NCBI RefSeq assembly: GCF_049116555.1
Contig: NZ_JAGDYT010000008.1
Span: 248,001-312,000, forward strand
Reading direction: 5' to 3'
Length of the DNA stretch: 64,000 nt
From: Maricaulis maris_C
GTDB lineage: Bacteria > Pseudomonadota > Alphaproteobacteria > Caulobacterales > Maricaulaceae
Shown here: piece by piece, positions 34,852 through 44,368 of the stretch
How positions within the stretch are numbered: position 1 is the stretch's first letter
How the letters are laid out: each line of letters starts with the position of its first letter
The notes under the pieces: model-generated
The model's input: the letters and a program-made list of their open reading frames with translations, nothing else
Databases searched by the model: none
Told to the model about the DNA's origin: nothing
Position numbers and translations under genes: made by a program

Positions 34852-36890
34852 TGAAGTCCGTCCTGAACCAACCGCTCCGCAGCCTCGCCAAGGCCTGCCT
34901 CCTTCTTGCCGCCCTGACCCTGACCGCCTGTTCCGGCTCGGCGGACCAGCCGCGTTCCTCGACCGGAGCCGCCAGCAATGCCGCGGCGCCGGGCGAAGAG
35001 CGCCGCGTGCTGAATTTCGGCATCATCGCCACCGAGTCGTCCTCGACCCAGGAGGTCAATTGGCGGCCCTTCATCGATGCCATGTCCGATTGGACCGGCT
35101 ATGACATCCAGCCTTACTACGCCTCCGACTATGCCGGCGTGATCCAGGCCATGCGCTATGACAGCGTGCAGTTCGCCTGGTTCTCCAACTTCTCCGGCCT
35201 GCAGGCCGTGCGCCGTGCCGGGGGTGAAGTCTTCGCCAAGGCGACCTATCCGGACGGATCGGAAGGCTATCACTCGGTCCTTCTCGTCCCGAATGACAGC
35301 CCGATCCGGACGGTTGACGATATCCTGACCTGTGACCAGAGCCTCGATTTCGGGATGGGCGACCCCAATTCGACCTCGGGCTATCTGGTGCCCTCGGCCT
35401 TCATTTTCGCGCCGCGCGGGATCGATCCGAACGAGTGCTACAACTCGGTCCGCAATGCCAACCACGAGGCCAATGCGGTCGCGGTGGCCAATGACCTGAT
35501 CGATGTCGGCACCAACAACACCACCAACATGATCCTGCTCGAGCGCTCGCGCCCGGACATGCATGCGCGCCTGCGCGAGATCTGGCGCTCTCCGATGATC
35601 GGCACGGACCCGATCGTCTGGCGGGCCGATCTTGATGTCGAGGCCAAGCAGCGCCTGCAATACTTCTTCATGAATTACGGTCGTATGGGCACCGCCGAGG
35701 AAATTGCCGAAGCGCGGGCCGTCCTCGACCCGCTCTATTTCGGCACCTTCCTGCCGGCCTCCAATGCGCATCTCGATCCGATCGTTCAGCTTGAGATCGT
35801 TCGGGACCTGACCAATGTCCGCAATGACCCGGACCTGACGGATGAGGAGCGCAGCACGCGCATCGCCGAGCTGGAAGCCCGCCTGGCCGAAGTCGAGGCC
35901 GGCAATACGGGTCTGACCAGCCAGGGCAATTCCTTCGAGCAGATCACCAATGAGGCGGCCGACCAGCCGCGCGCCGAAGCCGGAGGTCCGAACTGGATCA
36001 TGGGTGGGGTTCTGCTGATCGTGGCCGTGGGCGGTGTGGTTCTCTTGCTGTGGGCCTCTGCGCCGCGCGGCCCGGGGCCGAAAGTGCCGCTGATGGAGCG
36101 CGTCGCCAATGCGGTGATCGCGGCCGGTACAATCGTCGTTCTGGTCTGGAGTTTCGATTCCGCGGACATGGACCGATCCTATCTCCTGGTCGAAAATGCC
36201 GGCGATATGGGCGAGTTCATCGGCGGCTTCCTGCCCGATGACATTGCTGACAGCGCGTCGCGAGCGAGCTATTGGGAAGCCCTGTCACACGGGTTGGAAG
36301 AAGCCATCCCGCAAATGGTGGTGACCGTGCAGATCGCCATCTGGGGCACGTTCATCGCGGTGGTCTCGGCCATTCCATTCGGTCTGCTCAGTGCCCGCAA
36401 TGTGGCGCCGGGCTGGGTTGTCCAGCCGGTCAGGCGGATGATGGATGTGTGCCGTTCGATCAACGAGCTGATCATTGCGCTGGTCTTCATCGCGGCCGTG
36501 GGCCTGGGGCCGCTGGCGGGTGTGATGGCCCTGGCCTTTCATACGACCGGGGTGCTCGCCAAACTCTTCTCCGAGGCGGTCGAGTCGATCGACCATGGCC
36601 CGGTCGAGGGTGTGCGGGCGACCGGCGCGCGACCGATCCATGAAGTGATCTGGGCGGTCATCCCGCAGGTCGCGCCGCTCTGGACCTCGTTCGGCCTTTA
36701 CCGATTCGAATCGAATGCCCGCTCGGCGACCGTGCTCGGCCTGATCGGCGCGGGCGGAATCGGACAGATCCTGTTCGAAGCGGTCCGGGCCTTCGACTAC
36801 CAGCGCACGGCAGCGATCGTCCTGGTCATCGTCATCGCGGTCAGCCTGATCGACATGATGTCGCAATTGCTGCGCAAGCGCCTGACCTGA
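34851..36890 (+). CDS. Fused substrate-binding lipoprotein (PhnD-like) and permease (PhnE-like)
   Basis: 679 residues in one uninterrupted frame. A lipoprotein signal (LLLAALTLTAC) opens the protein. Residues about 50-300 are a PhnD-like binding domain (VQFAWFSNFSGLQAVRRAGGE, then GSEGYHSVLLVPNDSP). A linker with a short Glu/Leu-rich coil (about 325-350) leads to a membrane helix near 378-398. Residues about 410-675 match PhnE, including the EAA-type loop (EAVESIDHGPVEGVRATGAR) and SATVLGLIGAGGIGQ. Normally these are two proteins. Tethering of binding protein and permease is the obvious consequence. ATG at 34851 or GTG at 34848 are the start options. Substrate may be a phosphonate, phosphite or phosphate ester. 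Confidence 0.9.
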   Translation: MKSVLNQPLRSLAKACLLLAALTLTACSGSADQPRSSTGAASNAAAPGEERRVLNFGIIATESSSTQEVNWRPFIDAMSDWTGYDIQPYYASDYAGVIQAMRYDSVQFAWFSNFSGLQAVRRAGGEVFAKATYPDGSEGYHSVLLVPNDSPIRTVDDILTCDQSLDFGMGDPNSTSGYLVPSAFIFAPRGIDPNECYNSVRNANHEANAVAVANDLIDVGTNNTTNMILLERSRPDMHARLREIWRSPMIGTDPIVWRADLDVEAKQRLQYFFMNYGRMGTAEEIAEARAVLDPLYFGTFLPASNAHLDPIVQLEIVRDLTNVRNDPDLTDEERSTRIAELEARLAEVEAGNTGLTSQGNSFEQITNEAADQPRAEAGGPNWIMGGVLLIVAVGGVVLLLWASAPRGPGPKVPLMERVANAVIAAGTIVVLVWSFDSADMDRSYLLVENAGDMGEFIGGFLPDDIADSASRASYWEALSHGLEEAIPQMVVTVQIAIWGTFIAVVSAIPFGLLSARNVAPGWVVQPVRRMMDVCRSINELIIALVFIAAVGLGPLAGVMALAFHTTGVLAKLFSEAVESIDHGPVEGVRATGARPIHEVIWAVIPQVAPLWTSFGLYRFESNARSATVLGLIGAGGIGQILFEAVRAFDYQRTAAIVLVIVIAVSLIDMMSQLLRKRLT

Positions 36891-36910
36891 CGCAGCACGG
36901 ATGATCGAAG

Positions 36911-36944
36911 AAAGCCCGGAGCGCTCGCGTTCCGGGCTTTTTTT
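36911..36944 (+). terminator. Rho-independent terminator after the phnC-phnDE operon
   Basis: AAAGCCCGGA and TCCGGGCTTT form a perfect 10-bp stem around a 10-base loop, followed by TTTT. Confidence 0.88.
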
Positions 36945-36959
36945 GTGCCGGCGAAGAAT

Positions 36960-36997
36960 TGCAACAAACGTGTCACGGGCTCGTTGTAAATCCGTCA
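36960..36997 (+). promoter_or_regulatory. Candidate PhoB binding region upstream of the porin gene
   Basis: Four imperfect half-sites recur at 11-base steps: TGCAA (36960), TGTCA (36971), CGTTG (36982) and CGTCA (36993). The 11-base phase is that of PhoB direct repeats. Two of four half-sites are weak. Confidence 0.45.
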
Positions 36998-37131
36998 TCA
37001 AGTCGAAGTACGAGTTTTCGTGAAACACCGAAACCGTAGCAAAAGATTCATTCAACCGACGCCGCTTTGACACGTTTTGCCTTTGTCGCAGCTTCTCAGA
37101 GAGACGTCCCGACGTAATCAGGAATACCATC

Positions 37132-38331
37132 GTGACCCGATATCTTCTTGCAACCAGCGTCCTCGCTGCCAGCACTGCTCTTCTTGCCATGTCCCCGGTC
37201 TCCGCCCAGGACTCTGACGGCTGGGACTTCGACGGCGTGCCGTCCTGGTCCAATTCGGAGAGCGGCGACAGCTTCACCTTCCGCGGCCGTGTCTTCCTCG
37301 ACTATGGCGATGTCGACTTCACCTCGAACGGCGCGCGCACCGGCTGGGCCGACAGCGAAATTCGCACGGCGCGCCTGGGCATCACCGGCAGTGTCCGTGG
37401 CGTCGACTATGTCGCCGAGTTTGACTGGATCAATGAAGCCATTGGTGCCAACGACGTCTATCTGACCTTCGACGCCGATCTTTTCGACGTGAAGGTCGGC
37501 CACATGAAGACGACCAATTCGCTCGAGGAGCAGACCTCCTCACGCTATATCACCTTCATGGAACGCGGTCTTGGCACCGACCTGTTCGGCCTGGATCGTC
37601 GCGTCGGTGTCACGCTGGCGCGTGGTGGCGACAATTATTCGCTCAGCGCCGGCGTCTATGCCGGTCGTCCGGGCGATTTGTCCCAGTCGCTGGAGCTTGA
37701 TGACAGCTCTGCCATCTCGGCCCGTGCGACCCGGACCTTCGCCGTCAATGACGCGACCGTCCATCTCGGTGCCTCGGTCCGCCACATGGATTATGGCGAT
37801 GCCGGCACCCGCATCCGTGTGCGTCCGCAAACCCACATCACAAGCCGGATCGTCACCGCCGATTTCCGCCCGGGCCGCCCGCTTGGTGAGGCCGACACGT
37901 CTTTCTTTTGGGGTCTTGAGTTTGCCGCCGTGAACGGCGCTTTCCATGTCGAAGCCGAGTGGATGAACCAGACCCTCGACGGTCCGGCCGGCGACCCTGA
38001 TTTCAACGCGCAATATGTCAATTTCGGCTGGTTCCTGACCGGCGAGACGCGCAGCTATTCGGCCAGCTCCGGCAAGTTCGGTCGCACCCGACCGACCACG
38101 ACCGTCTCCGAAGGCGGGTTCGGGGCCTGGGAAGTCGCGGTGCGCCTCGACCGGGCTGATCTGGACAGTGTCGCGGCCGGCGAGCTGACCAATCTCACCT
38201 TTGGCGTGAACTGGTATCTGGAAGACCATGTTCGTGTCATGGCCAATCTCGTTGAGGGTACGCTGTCCGTTCCCGGGGCTGCTGACACCGACGTGTCGGG
38301 CGCACAACTCCGACTGCAATGGGATTTCTGA
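37132..38331 (+). CDS. OprO/OprP-like phosphate-selective porin
   Basis: 399 residues with a GTG start (AGGA upstream) and a signal peptide (LLATSVLAASTALLAMSPVSAQ). The N-terminal strand (FTFRGRVFLDYGDVDFTS) and repeated aromatic beta strands fit the porin_O_P family; ELTNLTFGVNWYLEDHVRVMANLVEG and LRLQWDF at the end are typical. Such trimers admit phosphate or pyrophosphate across the outer membrane. The phosphate binding protein gene follows 58 bases later and no terminator lies between, so they likely share a transcript. Confidence 0.85.
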   Translation: MTRYLLATSVLAASTALLAMSPVSAQDSDGWDFDGVPSWSNSESGDSFTFRGRVFLDYGDVDFTSNGARTGWADSEIRTARLGITGSVRGVDYVAEFDWINEAIGANDVYLTFDADLFDVKVGHMKTTNSLEEQTSSRYITFMERGLGTDLFGLDRRVGVTLARGGDNYSLSAGVYAGRPGDLSQSLELDDSSAISARATRTFAVNDATVHLGASVRHMDYGDAGTRIRVRPQTHITSRIVTADFRPGRPLGEADTSFFWGLEFAAVNGAFHVEAEWMNQTLDGPAGDPDFNAQYVNFGWFLTGETRSYSASSGKFGRTRPTTTVSEGGFGAWEVAVRLDRADLDSVAAGELTNLTFGVNWYLEDHVRVMANLVEGTLSVPGAADTDVSGAQLRLQWDF

Positions 38332-38389
38332 TCAAACGCGGGTCAGGCCTGATGGCGCCCGCATCGTTTAGTGGCAAGGAATTGAAGAC

Positions 38390-39445
38390 ATGAAACTCCA
38401 CGCTCAACTCGCCGCCGCCCTCGCGGTTGTGGCTATCGCCGGAGGCGCCGAGGCGCAGCAGCGCGACCAGATCCGGATCGTCGGCTCCTCGACGGTCTTC
38501 CCGTTCTCGACGGCAGTTGCCGAAAGCTTCGGCGCCAAGACCAGCTTCTCGACCCCGGTGGTTGAGTCGACCGGTTCGGGTGGCGGGCTGCGCCTGTTCT
38601 GCTCCGGCGTCGGCACCGAGCATCCCGACATCGTCAATGCTTCGCGCCGCATGCGCGGTTCGGAATATGAGCGTTGCCAGGAAAACGGTGTGCGCGAGAT
38701 CACCGAAGTCCGGATCGGTTTCGACGGGATCGTTCTGGGCGCTGCGGACCGCGGTGCCGCTGACATCGACATGACGCTCGATCAGGTCTGGCTCGCCCTG
38801 GCGGCTGAAGTCCCGGCTGATGACAGCTGCTCCAGCTTCATCCCCAACCCGAATGAGCGTTGGTCCGATATCGATCCGTCGCTGCCGCGTCAGCGGATCG
38901 AGGTTTTCGGCCCGCCGCCGACCTCCGGTACGCGCGACGCCTTTGTCGAGCTGGCCCTGCAGGACGGCGCCCGCCACATCGCCTGCATGGACGAGCTGCG
39001 TGACACTGATCGTGATCGCTTCGAGCAGATCGCCAGCCGTATCCGTGAGGATGGTGCCTGGATCGATGCCGGCGAGAACGACAATGCGATCGTCCAGACC
39101 CTGGTGAACACACCGACCGCCTTCGGTGTCTTCGGCTTCTCCTTCCTGGATCAGAACTCCGACCGCATCTCCGCCGTGAATATCGACGGTGTTGCTCCGG
39201 AATTCGAGAATATCGCCGATGGCAGCTACCCGGTTTCGCGCTCGCTCTTCTTCTATGTGAAGAATCAGCACGCAGCGATCATCCCGGGCCTGGTGGAATA
39301 TATCGAAGAGTTCACCTCCGATGATGCCTGGGGCGAGTTCGGCTATCTCACCGACCGTGGCCTGATCCCGCTGCCGGATGCCGACCGCGATGCCATGCGT
39401 GAGGCCTCCGTCAACCTGTCCGCGATGACGCAGTCACCGGAATAA
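38390..39445 (+). CDS. pstS: Phosphate ABC transporter substrate-binding protein
   Basis: 351 residues with a signal peptide (LAAALAVVAIAGGAEA). PstS-type ligand segments are visible: IVGSSTVFPFSTAVAE, ESTGSGGGLRLFC, DIVNASRRM and PPPTSGTRDAFVE. It binds phosphate in the periplasm. The permease and ATPase genes pstCAB are not in the window, so either they are elsewhere or it serves another partner. Located directly behind the OprP-like porin, it extends the phosphorus-uptake locus. Confidence 0.88.
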   Translation: MKLHAQLAAALAVVAIAGGAEAQQRDQIRIVGSSTVFPFSTAVAESFGAKTSFSTPVVESTGSGGGLRLFCSGVGTEHPDIVNASRRMRGSEYERCQENGVREITEVRIGFDGIVLGAADRGAADIDMTLDQVWLALAAEVPADDSCSSFIPNPNERWSDIDPSLPRQRIEVFGPPPTSGTRDAFVELALQDGARHIACMDELRDTDRDRFEQIASRIREDGAWIDAGENDNAIVQTLVNTPTAFGVFGFSFLDQNSDRISAVNIDGVAPEFENIADGSYPVSRSLFFYVKNQHAAIIPGLVEYIEEFTSDDAWGEFGYLTDRGLIPLPDADRDAMREASVNLSAMTQSPE

Positions 39446-39474
39446 GGTCTGTCGGCTTTCAGACGCGACTGAAT

Positions 39475-39510
39475 GCGGGGATGGCCATCAGGCCGTCCCC
39501 GCTTTTCTTT
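39475..39510 (+). terminator. Rho-independent terminator after pstS
   Basis: GCGGGGATGGCC and GGCCGTCCCCGC pair across ATCA with one G.T pair, followed by TTTTCTTT. Confidence 0.85.
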
Positions 39511-39548
39511 GCCTGTCTTTGCGTGCGGTGGAGCCGGCCGATCGACGC

Positions 39549-40694
39549 CTAGTAAAGCGTCTTGCGCTTGCGCAGGCGGCGCCAGAAGCGGCGGCGTTCC
39601 GGCTTGGGATGCGGTTTGAGATTTTCCACAAAATCGACGGCGCATTGATGCCAGGAATGCTTCTCGGCGTGGGCTCGCGGCGCGGCGCGATCAATCTCAA
39701 GGCAATCAAGGCAGGCCTGGCGAAGGTCGTCATTGATGAAGCCGCCGCCCGAGCCTGGAATGATGTCTTTCGGTCCGTGTGCGGGGAAGGCGGCAACCGG
39801 TGTGCCACAGCCCATGGCTTCCAGATTGACCAGGCCGAATGTGTCGGTCCAGCTGGGGAAGACGAAGACATCGGCGTCGGCGAACCAGCGCGCCAGTTCG
39901 TCACCGAATTTCGAGCCCGGGAAGACCGCGTCCGGATATTTTTCCTGCAATTCCGCCTTCTGGGGCCCGTCGCCGACGACGACCTTGGTGCCCGGCAGGT
40001 CGAGCTTGAGGAAGGTCTCGATATTCTTCTCGACCGCAATCCGTCCGACATTGACGAAAATGGGCCGCTCCAGCCCCGCATAAACGTCCTCGCCACCGAC
40101 AAAGCGCTTGTTCGGGTTGAACATCTCGATATCGACGCCGCGCGCCCAGGCGGTGAGATTCTTGAATCCGCGCTCGGCGAGGTCATCGCGCATGGACGGG
40201 GTCGTCACCATCATCCGGCCCGAGGCATTGTGGAACCAGCGCATGAAGGCATAACCGGCCGCTGTCGGAATGAGCGGGATGCGGGCGTGGACATATTCAG
40301 GAAATTTCGTGTGGTAACTCGTCGTGAAGGGGAGTTTCCACTTCACGCAGATGCGCCGCGCTGCCATGCCCAGCGGGCCTTCCGTGGCGATGTGGATGGC
40401 TTCTGGTTCGAATTCCTTGAAACGGCGCGCGATATCGCCGCGGGCTCCGAGCGCCAGTTTGATTTCCGGATAGGTCGGCAGCGGGAAGGTCTTGTAGCCC
40501 AGTCCGGGATGGATGACCTCAACCTGATGCCCCATGGCGCGGCATTCCGCGACCGTGCGCGACAGGGTCCGCACGACACCATTGACCTGAGGCTCCCAGG
40601 CGTCGGTCACCAGCATGATGCGTTGCGGCCGCTCTTCGCCCTGATCGGCGTCGCTCTCGGGGGCTTCGGACGGAGTCTCGGTTGCGTCGGTCAT
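39549..40694 (-). CDS. GT4-family (GT-B) glycosyltransferase
   Basis: 381 residues from the ATG at 40694. The N-terminal domain starts IMLVTDAWEPQVNGVVRT, as in lipid glycosyltransferases of the SqdX/MgtA type. The donor-binding C-terminal half has FVNVGRIAVEKNIETFL, GDGP and the EX7E-like DTFGLVNLEAMGCGTPV. Such enzymes transfer sugars to diacylglycerol or membrane lipids. It is next to the phosphorus-uptake genes, convergent with pstS, so a role in making phosphorus-free glycolipids under phosphate limitation is possible but unproven. The tail is strongly basic. Confidence 0.83.
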   Translation of the reverse strand: MTDATETPSEAPESDADQGEERPQRIMLVTDAWEPQVNGVVRTLSRTVAECRAMGHQVEVIHPGLGYKTFPLPTYPEIKLALGARGDIARRFKEFEPEAIHIATEGPLGMAARRICVKWKLPFTTSYHTKFPEYVHARIPLIPTAAGYAFMRWFHNASGRMMVTTPSMRDDLAERGFKNLTAWARGVDIEMFNPNKRFVGGEDVYAGLERPIFVNVGRIAVEKNIETFLKLDLPGTKVVVGDGPQKAELQEKYPDAVFPGSKFGDELARWFADADVFVFPSWTDTFGLVNLEAMGCGTPVAAFPAHGPKDIIPGSGGGFINDDLRQACLDCLEIDRAAPRAHAEKHSWHQCAVDFVENLKPHPKPERRRFWRRLRKRKTLY

Positions 40695-41093
40695 GGCATC
40701 CTGTATCGGGTCGGGCGCACATGGCGCCGGCAGTGGAAGTCTCGGTCCTGCGCGTGTAGCCGAGCAGGCCCATAATGTCAGCCTCCAGCATACTGGCGAT
40801 TGGCCCGGCTTGAAGCAGCAAAAGCGGTTGGCTCCGCTGGCGGCAAAAAAGCAGTGCCGCTCCGATGGGAGACTTGCGCGCCGGGACCCGGTTGCCGGGC
40901 AAGAAATTTGTGATCGGGGCGGGCTTGCATCGGCGCTTTTGCAATGATTGGGTCGAAGTCGAAGGGCGTTCCCTGTTTGGTCCAAGCAAGGGATGTGAAC
41001 GCCAGCTCAAGACAACGGAAGACTTTGCTTGCGCGCACCAAAACACCCAGACATTGTCCGCGCTGTTCATTTGCCGAATAGGGAGTTTCTGCG
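40695..41093. other. Gene-free region between glycosyltransferase and putA
   Basis: About 0.4 kb between divergent genes, so it holds both promoters. Frames here are short and lack ribosome sites. I see no clear palindrome or known regulator site. Confidence 0.6.
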
Positions 41094-44000
41094 ATGAATG
41101 TCCAGGCCCGTGACATGATGCGATGGGATGATCTCGATTCGGCGAAGTTTGCCGATGAGACGGCTGCGGTCCGCGAGCTGGCGGGTGCGACCGGACTTGA
41201 TGATGCGGCGCAGGCGCGTGTCCGCGAGGCGGCGATCGCGCTGGTGACAGCCGCTCGCGAGACCACCAAGGCGCGTGGGCTCATGGACAGTTTCCTGCAG
41301 GAATTCTCCCTCTCCAACCGTGAAGGCCTGGCGCTGATGTGTCTGGCCGAGGCGCTGCTGCGCGTCCCGGACGCCCAGACGGCCGACAAACTCATCGCGG
41401 AAAAGATTTCCGATGGCGCCTGGTCCGAGCATATGGGGCGCTCCGAGAGCTGGCTGGTCAATGCCTCGACGCTCGGTCTGATGCTGACCGGCAATATCAT
41501 TGATGTGGAACCGGAGGCCCGCAAAAGCCCCGGCTCCTATCTGCGCAAGCTGACCCAGAAAATGGGCGAACCGGTGATCCGGGCTGCGGTCTTCCGCGCC
41601 ATGGGGATCATGGGTGAGGAATTTGTTCTCGGCCGCACGATCAAGGAAGGCCTCAAGCGCGCGAAGAAGGGTGAGGGCGAGCTGTGCTCCTTCGACATGC
41701 TGGGTGAGGGGGCTCGCACGGCCAAGGACGCTGCGCGCTATCACAAGCGCTATCTCGAGGCGATCGACGCCGTCGGCAAGGCCCGCAAGGACGGCGCGGT
41801 CGAGCTCGTGCATGGCGTTTCGGCCAAGCTGTCAGCCCTGCACCCGAAATACCTCGCGGTGAAGGAAAAGCGGATCCTGGAAGAGCTCTACCCGCTGGTC
41901 CTCGAGCAGGCCAAGGCGGCCAAGGCTCACAATATCAGCTACTGCCTCGACGCCGAGGAATCCGACCGCCTGGTATTGTCGCTGAAAATCCTCGACAAGC
42001 TGGCGCGGGCACCGGAACTGGCGGGCTGGAACGGTCTGGGCCTCGCCGTGCAGGCCTATCAGAAGCGCGCCCGGCATGTCCTCGAGCGACTGGTCGAGCT
42101 GGGCCGGGCGACGGGTCGGCGTTTCATGGTCCGTCTGGTCAAAGGCGCCTATTGGGACAGCGAGATCAAATTCGCGCACCAGAATGGCTGGCCGGACTTC
42201 CCGGTCTGGACGACCAAGCCGGCCACCGACCTGAACTTCCTTGTTTGCGCGCGCACCATGCTGGGTGCGCCGGACGCCATTTACGGACAGTTCGCCACAC
42301 ATAATGCGCATTCGCTGGCAGCGGTTCGGGAGCTGGCCCGGCAGGCGGGCGTCGAGCGCTACGAATTCCAGCGGCTGCACGGCATGGGCGAAGCGCTCTA
42401 TGCGGCCGATGCAGCGCTCAATCCGGACACGCCGGTCCGGGTCTATGCACCGGTCGGCAGCCATGAAGACCTGCTGCCCTATCTCGTGCGACGCCTTCTG
42501 GAGAACGGGGCCAATACATCATTCGTGCACTCCTTCCTCGATCCGGAGATCCCGGTGGAGCAGGTTGCCAGTGGCCCATTTGACGCGGCCGAGTCGATTG
42601 ACCGTCACCCGAAGATCGCCCTGCCCAAAGACCTCTATGGCGACGAGCGTGACAATTCGGTCGGGCTGGACCTTGCCCAGGCTGCAGCCCGTGAACGCCT
42701 GGCGCGGTCCTTCGAGGCCTTCAATCGTGAAGACCAGCTCATGGCGACGCCGCTGATTGCCGGTCACGAAGTTGATGGCGCGGCCCACCAGGTGATGTCG
42801 CCGGTCGACATGTCGCGTCAGGTCGGTGCGGTGGTGGATGCTTCGGTTGATGATGTGAACACGTCCTTCGACAGCGCGGTTGCCGCCCAGCCGGGCTGGG
42901 ATGCCCGCGGGGGAAAGGCTCGCGGTGCTGTCCTGCGCGCCATGGCAGACGCCATGGAAGCGGACATGGACCGCTTGCTGGCGATCATGGCAATCGAGGC
43001 CGGCAAGACCCTGGCCGACGGGATCGCGGAAGTGCGGGAAGCCGTCGATTTCTGTCGCTATTACGCCGCCCAGGCCGAGCGCGAGTTCGATGGCGCTGTG
43101 CGCCTGCCTGGCCCGGCGGGCGAGACCAATCATCTCGGCATGAAGGGGCGGGGCGTCTTCGTCACCATCAGCCCCTGGAATTTCCCGCTCGCCATCTTCG
43201 CGGGACAGGTTGCCGCCGCCCTGGCGGCCGGCAATACCGTCCTCGCGAAGCCGGCCGAACAGACGCCGTTGATCGCCTTTGAGGCGGTGAAGATGTTCCA
43301 CAAGGCGGGTCTGCCGACGGATGTGCTTCATCTCCTGCCGGGGCGTGGCGAGATTGTCGGCGCGGCCCTGACCACGGATCCGCGGACCGCGGGCGTGGCT
43401 TTTACCGGCTCGACCGAAGTCGCCCGCCTGATCAACCGCTCGCTGGCGGCCCGCGAAACCGCGATCGCGCCGCTGATCGCAGAGACCGGCGGGCTCAACG
43501 GCATGTTCGTGGACACGACGGCACTCAAGGAACAGGTCATTGATGACGCCCTCCAGTCGGCCTTCGGGTCGGCCGGTCAGCGTTGTTCGGCCTTGCGGGT
43601 GATTTTCCTGCCGGAAGACACCGCGGACGAGATTATCGAGGGCCTGGCCGGTGGCATGGACGAGCTTCAGGTTGGCGATCCGTCCGATCCGGCGACCGAT
43701 GTCGGACCGGTCATCGACAATGAGGCGCGCGAGATCCTGTTGCGCCATGTCGAGCGCATGGAAGCCGGCGCCCGGGTGATCAAGCAGATCGATGTCGGCG
43801 ATAAATTCGACAGCGGTTTCTTTTTCGGACCCACGCTGGTGGAGCTGCCCTCGCTCGACCTGCTCGAGCGGGAAGTGTTCGGGCCGATTCTTCACGTTGT
43901 GCGTTACAAGCGGAAGGAATTGTCAGCGATTGCGTCCGAGCTCGCGGCCAAGGGATATGGTCTCACCCTGGGTGTTCATTCGCGGCTGTCATCTTTCCAC

Positions 44001-44219
44001 AGGCAAATTCAGTCGCTGGTTCCGGCGGGCAATATCTACGTCAACCGGAACATGGTCGGGGCCGTTGTCGGGGTCCAGCCGTTTGGCGGGGAGGGCTTGT
44101 CTGGCACGGGTCCCAAGGCGGGCGGCCCGCACTATCTGCACCGCTTCGCCGGGGAGCGGACGGTGTCGGTCAATATCGCAGCCCAGGGCGGCGATCCGGA
44201 ATTGTTGAACCTCGACTAG
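41094..44219 (+). CDS. putA: Bifunctional proline dehydrogenase / L-glutamate gamma-semialdehyde dehydrogenase
   Basis: 1041 residues. The proline dehydrogenase barrel occupies roughly 130-440 (MLGEGARTAKDAARYHKRY, RLVKGAYWDSEIK, ARQAGVERYEFQRLHGMG). The aldehyde dehydrogenase module runs from about 520 to 1000 (ISPWNFPLAIFAGQ, FTGSTEVARLINR, and catalytic C831 in GSAGQRCSALRV). It oxidises proline to glutamate, feeding electrons to the quinone pool from FAD. The N-terminal ribbon-helix-helix DNA-binding domain of enteric PutA is absent, so regulation must be by another protein. No putP is adjacent. Confidence 0.92.
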   Translation: MNVQARDMMRWDDLDSAKFADETAAVRELAGATGLDDAAQARVREAAIALVTAARETTKARGLMDSFLQEFSLSNREGLALMCLAEALLRVPDAQTADKLIAEKISDGAWSEHMGRSESWLVNASTLGLMLTGNIIDVEPEARKSPGSYLRKLTQKMGEPVIRAAVFRAMGIMGEEFVLGRTIKEGLKRAKKGEGELCSFDMLGEGARTAKDAARYHKRYLEAIDAVGKARKDGAVELVHGVSAKLSALHPKYLAVKEKRILEELYPLVLEQAKAAKAHNISYCLDAEESDRLVLSLKILDKLARAPELAGWNGLGLAVQAYQKRARHVLERLVELGRATGRRFMVRLVKGAYWDSEIKFAHQNGWPDFPVWTTKPATDLNFLVCARTMLGAPDAIYGQFATHNAHSLAAVRELARQAGVERYEFQRLHGMGEALYAADAALNPDTPVRVYAPVGSHEDLLPYLVRRLLENGANTSFVHSFLDPEIPVEQVASGPFDAAESIDRHPKIALPKDLYGDERDNSVGLDLAQAAARERLARSFEAFNREDQLMATPLIAGHEVDGAAHQVMSPVDMSRQVGAVVDASVDDVNTSFDSAVAAQPGWDARGGKARGAVLRAMADAMEADMDRLLAIMAIEAGKTLADGIAEVREAVDFCRYYAAQAEREFDGAVRLPGPAGETNHLGMKGRGVFVTISPWNFPLAIFAGQVAAALAAGNTVLAKPAEQTPLIAFEAVKMFHKAGLPTDVLHLLPGRGEIVGAALTTDPRTAGVAFTGSTEVARLINRSLAARETAIAPLIAETGGLNGMFVDTTALKEQVIDDALQSAFGSAGQRCSALRVIFLPEDTADEIIEGLAGGMDELQVGDPSDPATDVGPVIDNEAREILLRHVERMEAGARVIKQIDVGDKFDSGFFFGPTLVELPSLDLLEREVFGPILHVVRYKRKELSAIASELAAKGYGLTLGVHSRLSSFHRQIQSLVPAGNIYVNRNMVGAVVGVQPFGGEGLSGTGPKAGGPHYLHRFAGERTVSVNIAAQGGDPELLNLD

Positions 44220-44299
44220 GCGCAGGGTTAACGGCTGTTAATCCTTGATTGACGCGGAGATGCGCCCCGTTAACGATGTGTGACGGGGTGCATTTCTTA

Positions 44300-44315
44300 T
44301 TAGCGGTCTGTTAAC
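44300..44315 (+). promoter_or_regulatory. CtrA-like site upstream of nrdA
   Basis: TTAG-N7-TTAAC differs from the CtrA consensus TTAA-N7-TTAAC at one base. A nearby TTAA-N6-TTAA at 44228-44241 has the wrong spacing. Binding is inference. Confidence 0.35.
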
Positions 44316-44368
44316 CAAAAAATCCGCTCAAGGATCATTCTCCCCGTTGACCAGCGCCCCGGCTTTGA

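Noticed and set aside
42519..43895. Minus-strand frame opposite putA
   Set aside because: Shadow of the aldehyde dehydrogenase domain; no independent evidence.
44228..44241. CtrA box TTAA-N6-TTAA
   Set aside because: Spacing is one base short of the N7 consensus; the site at 44300 fits better.
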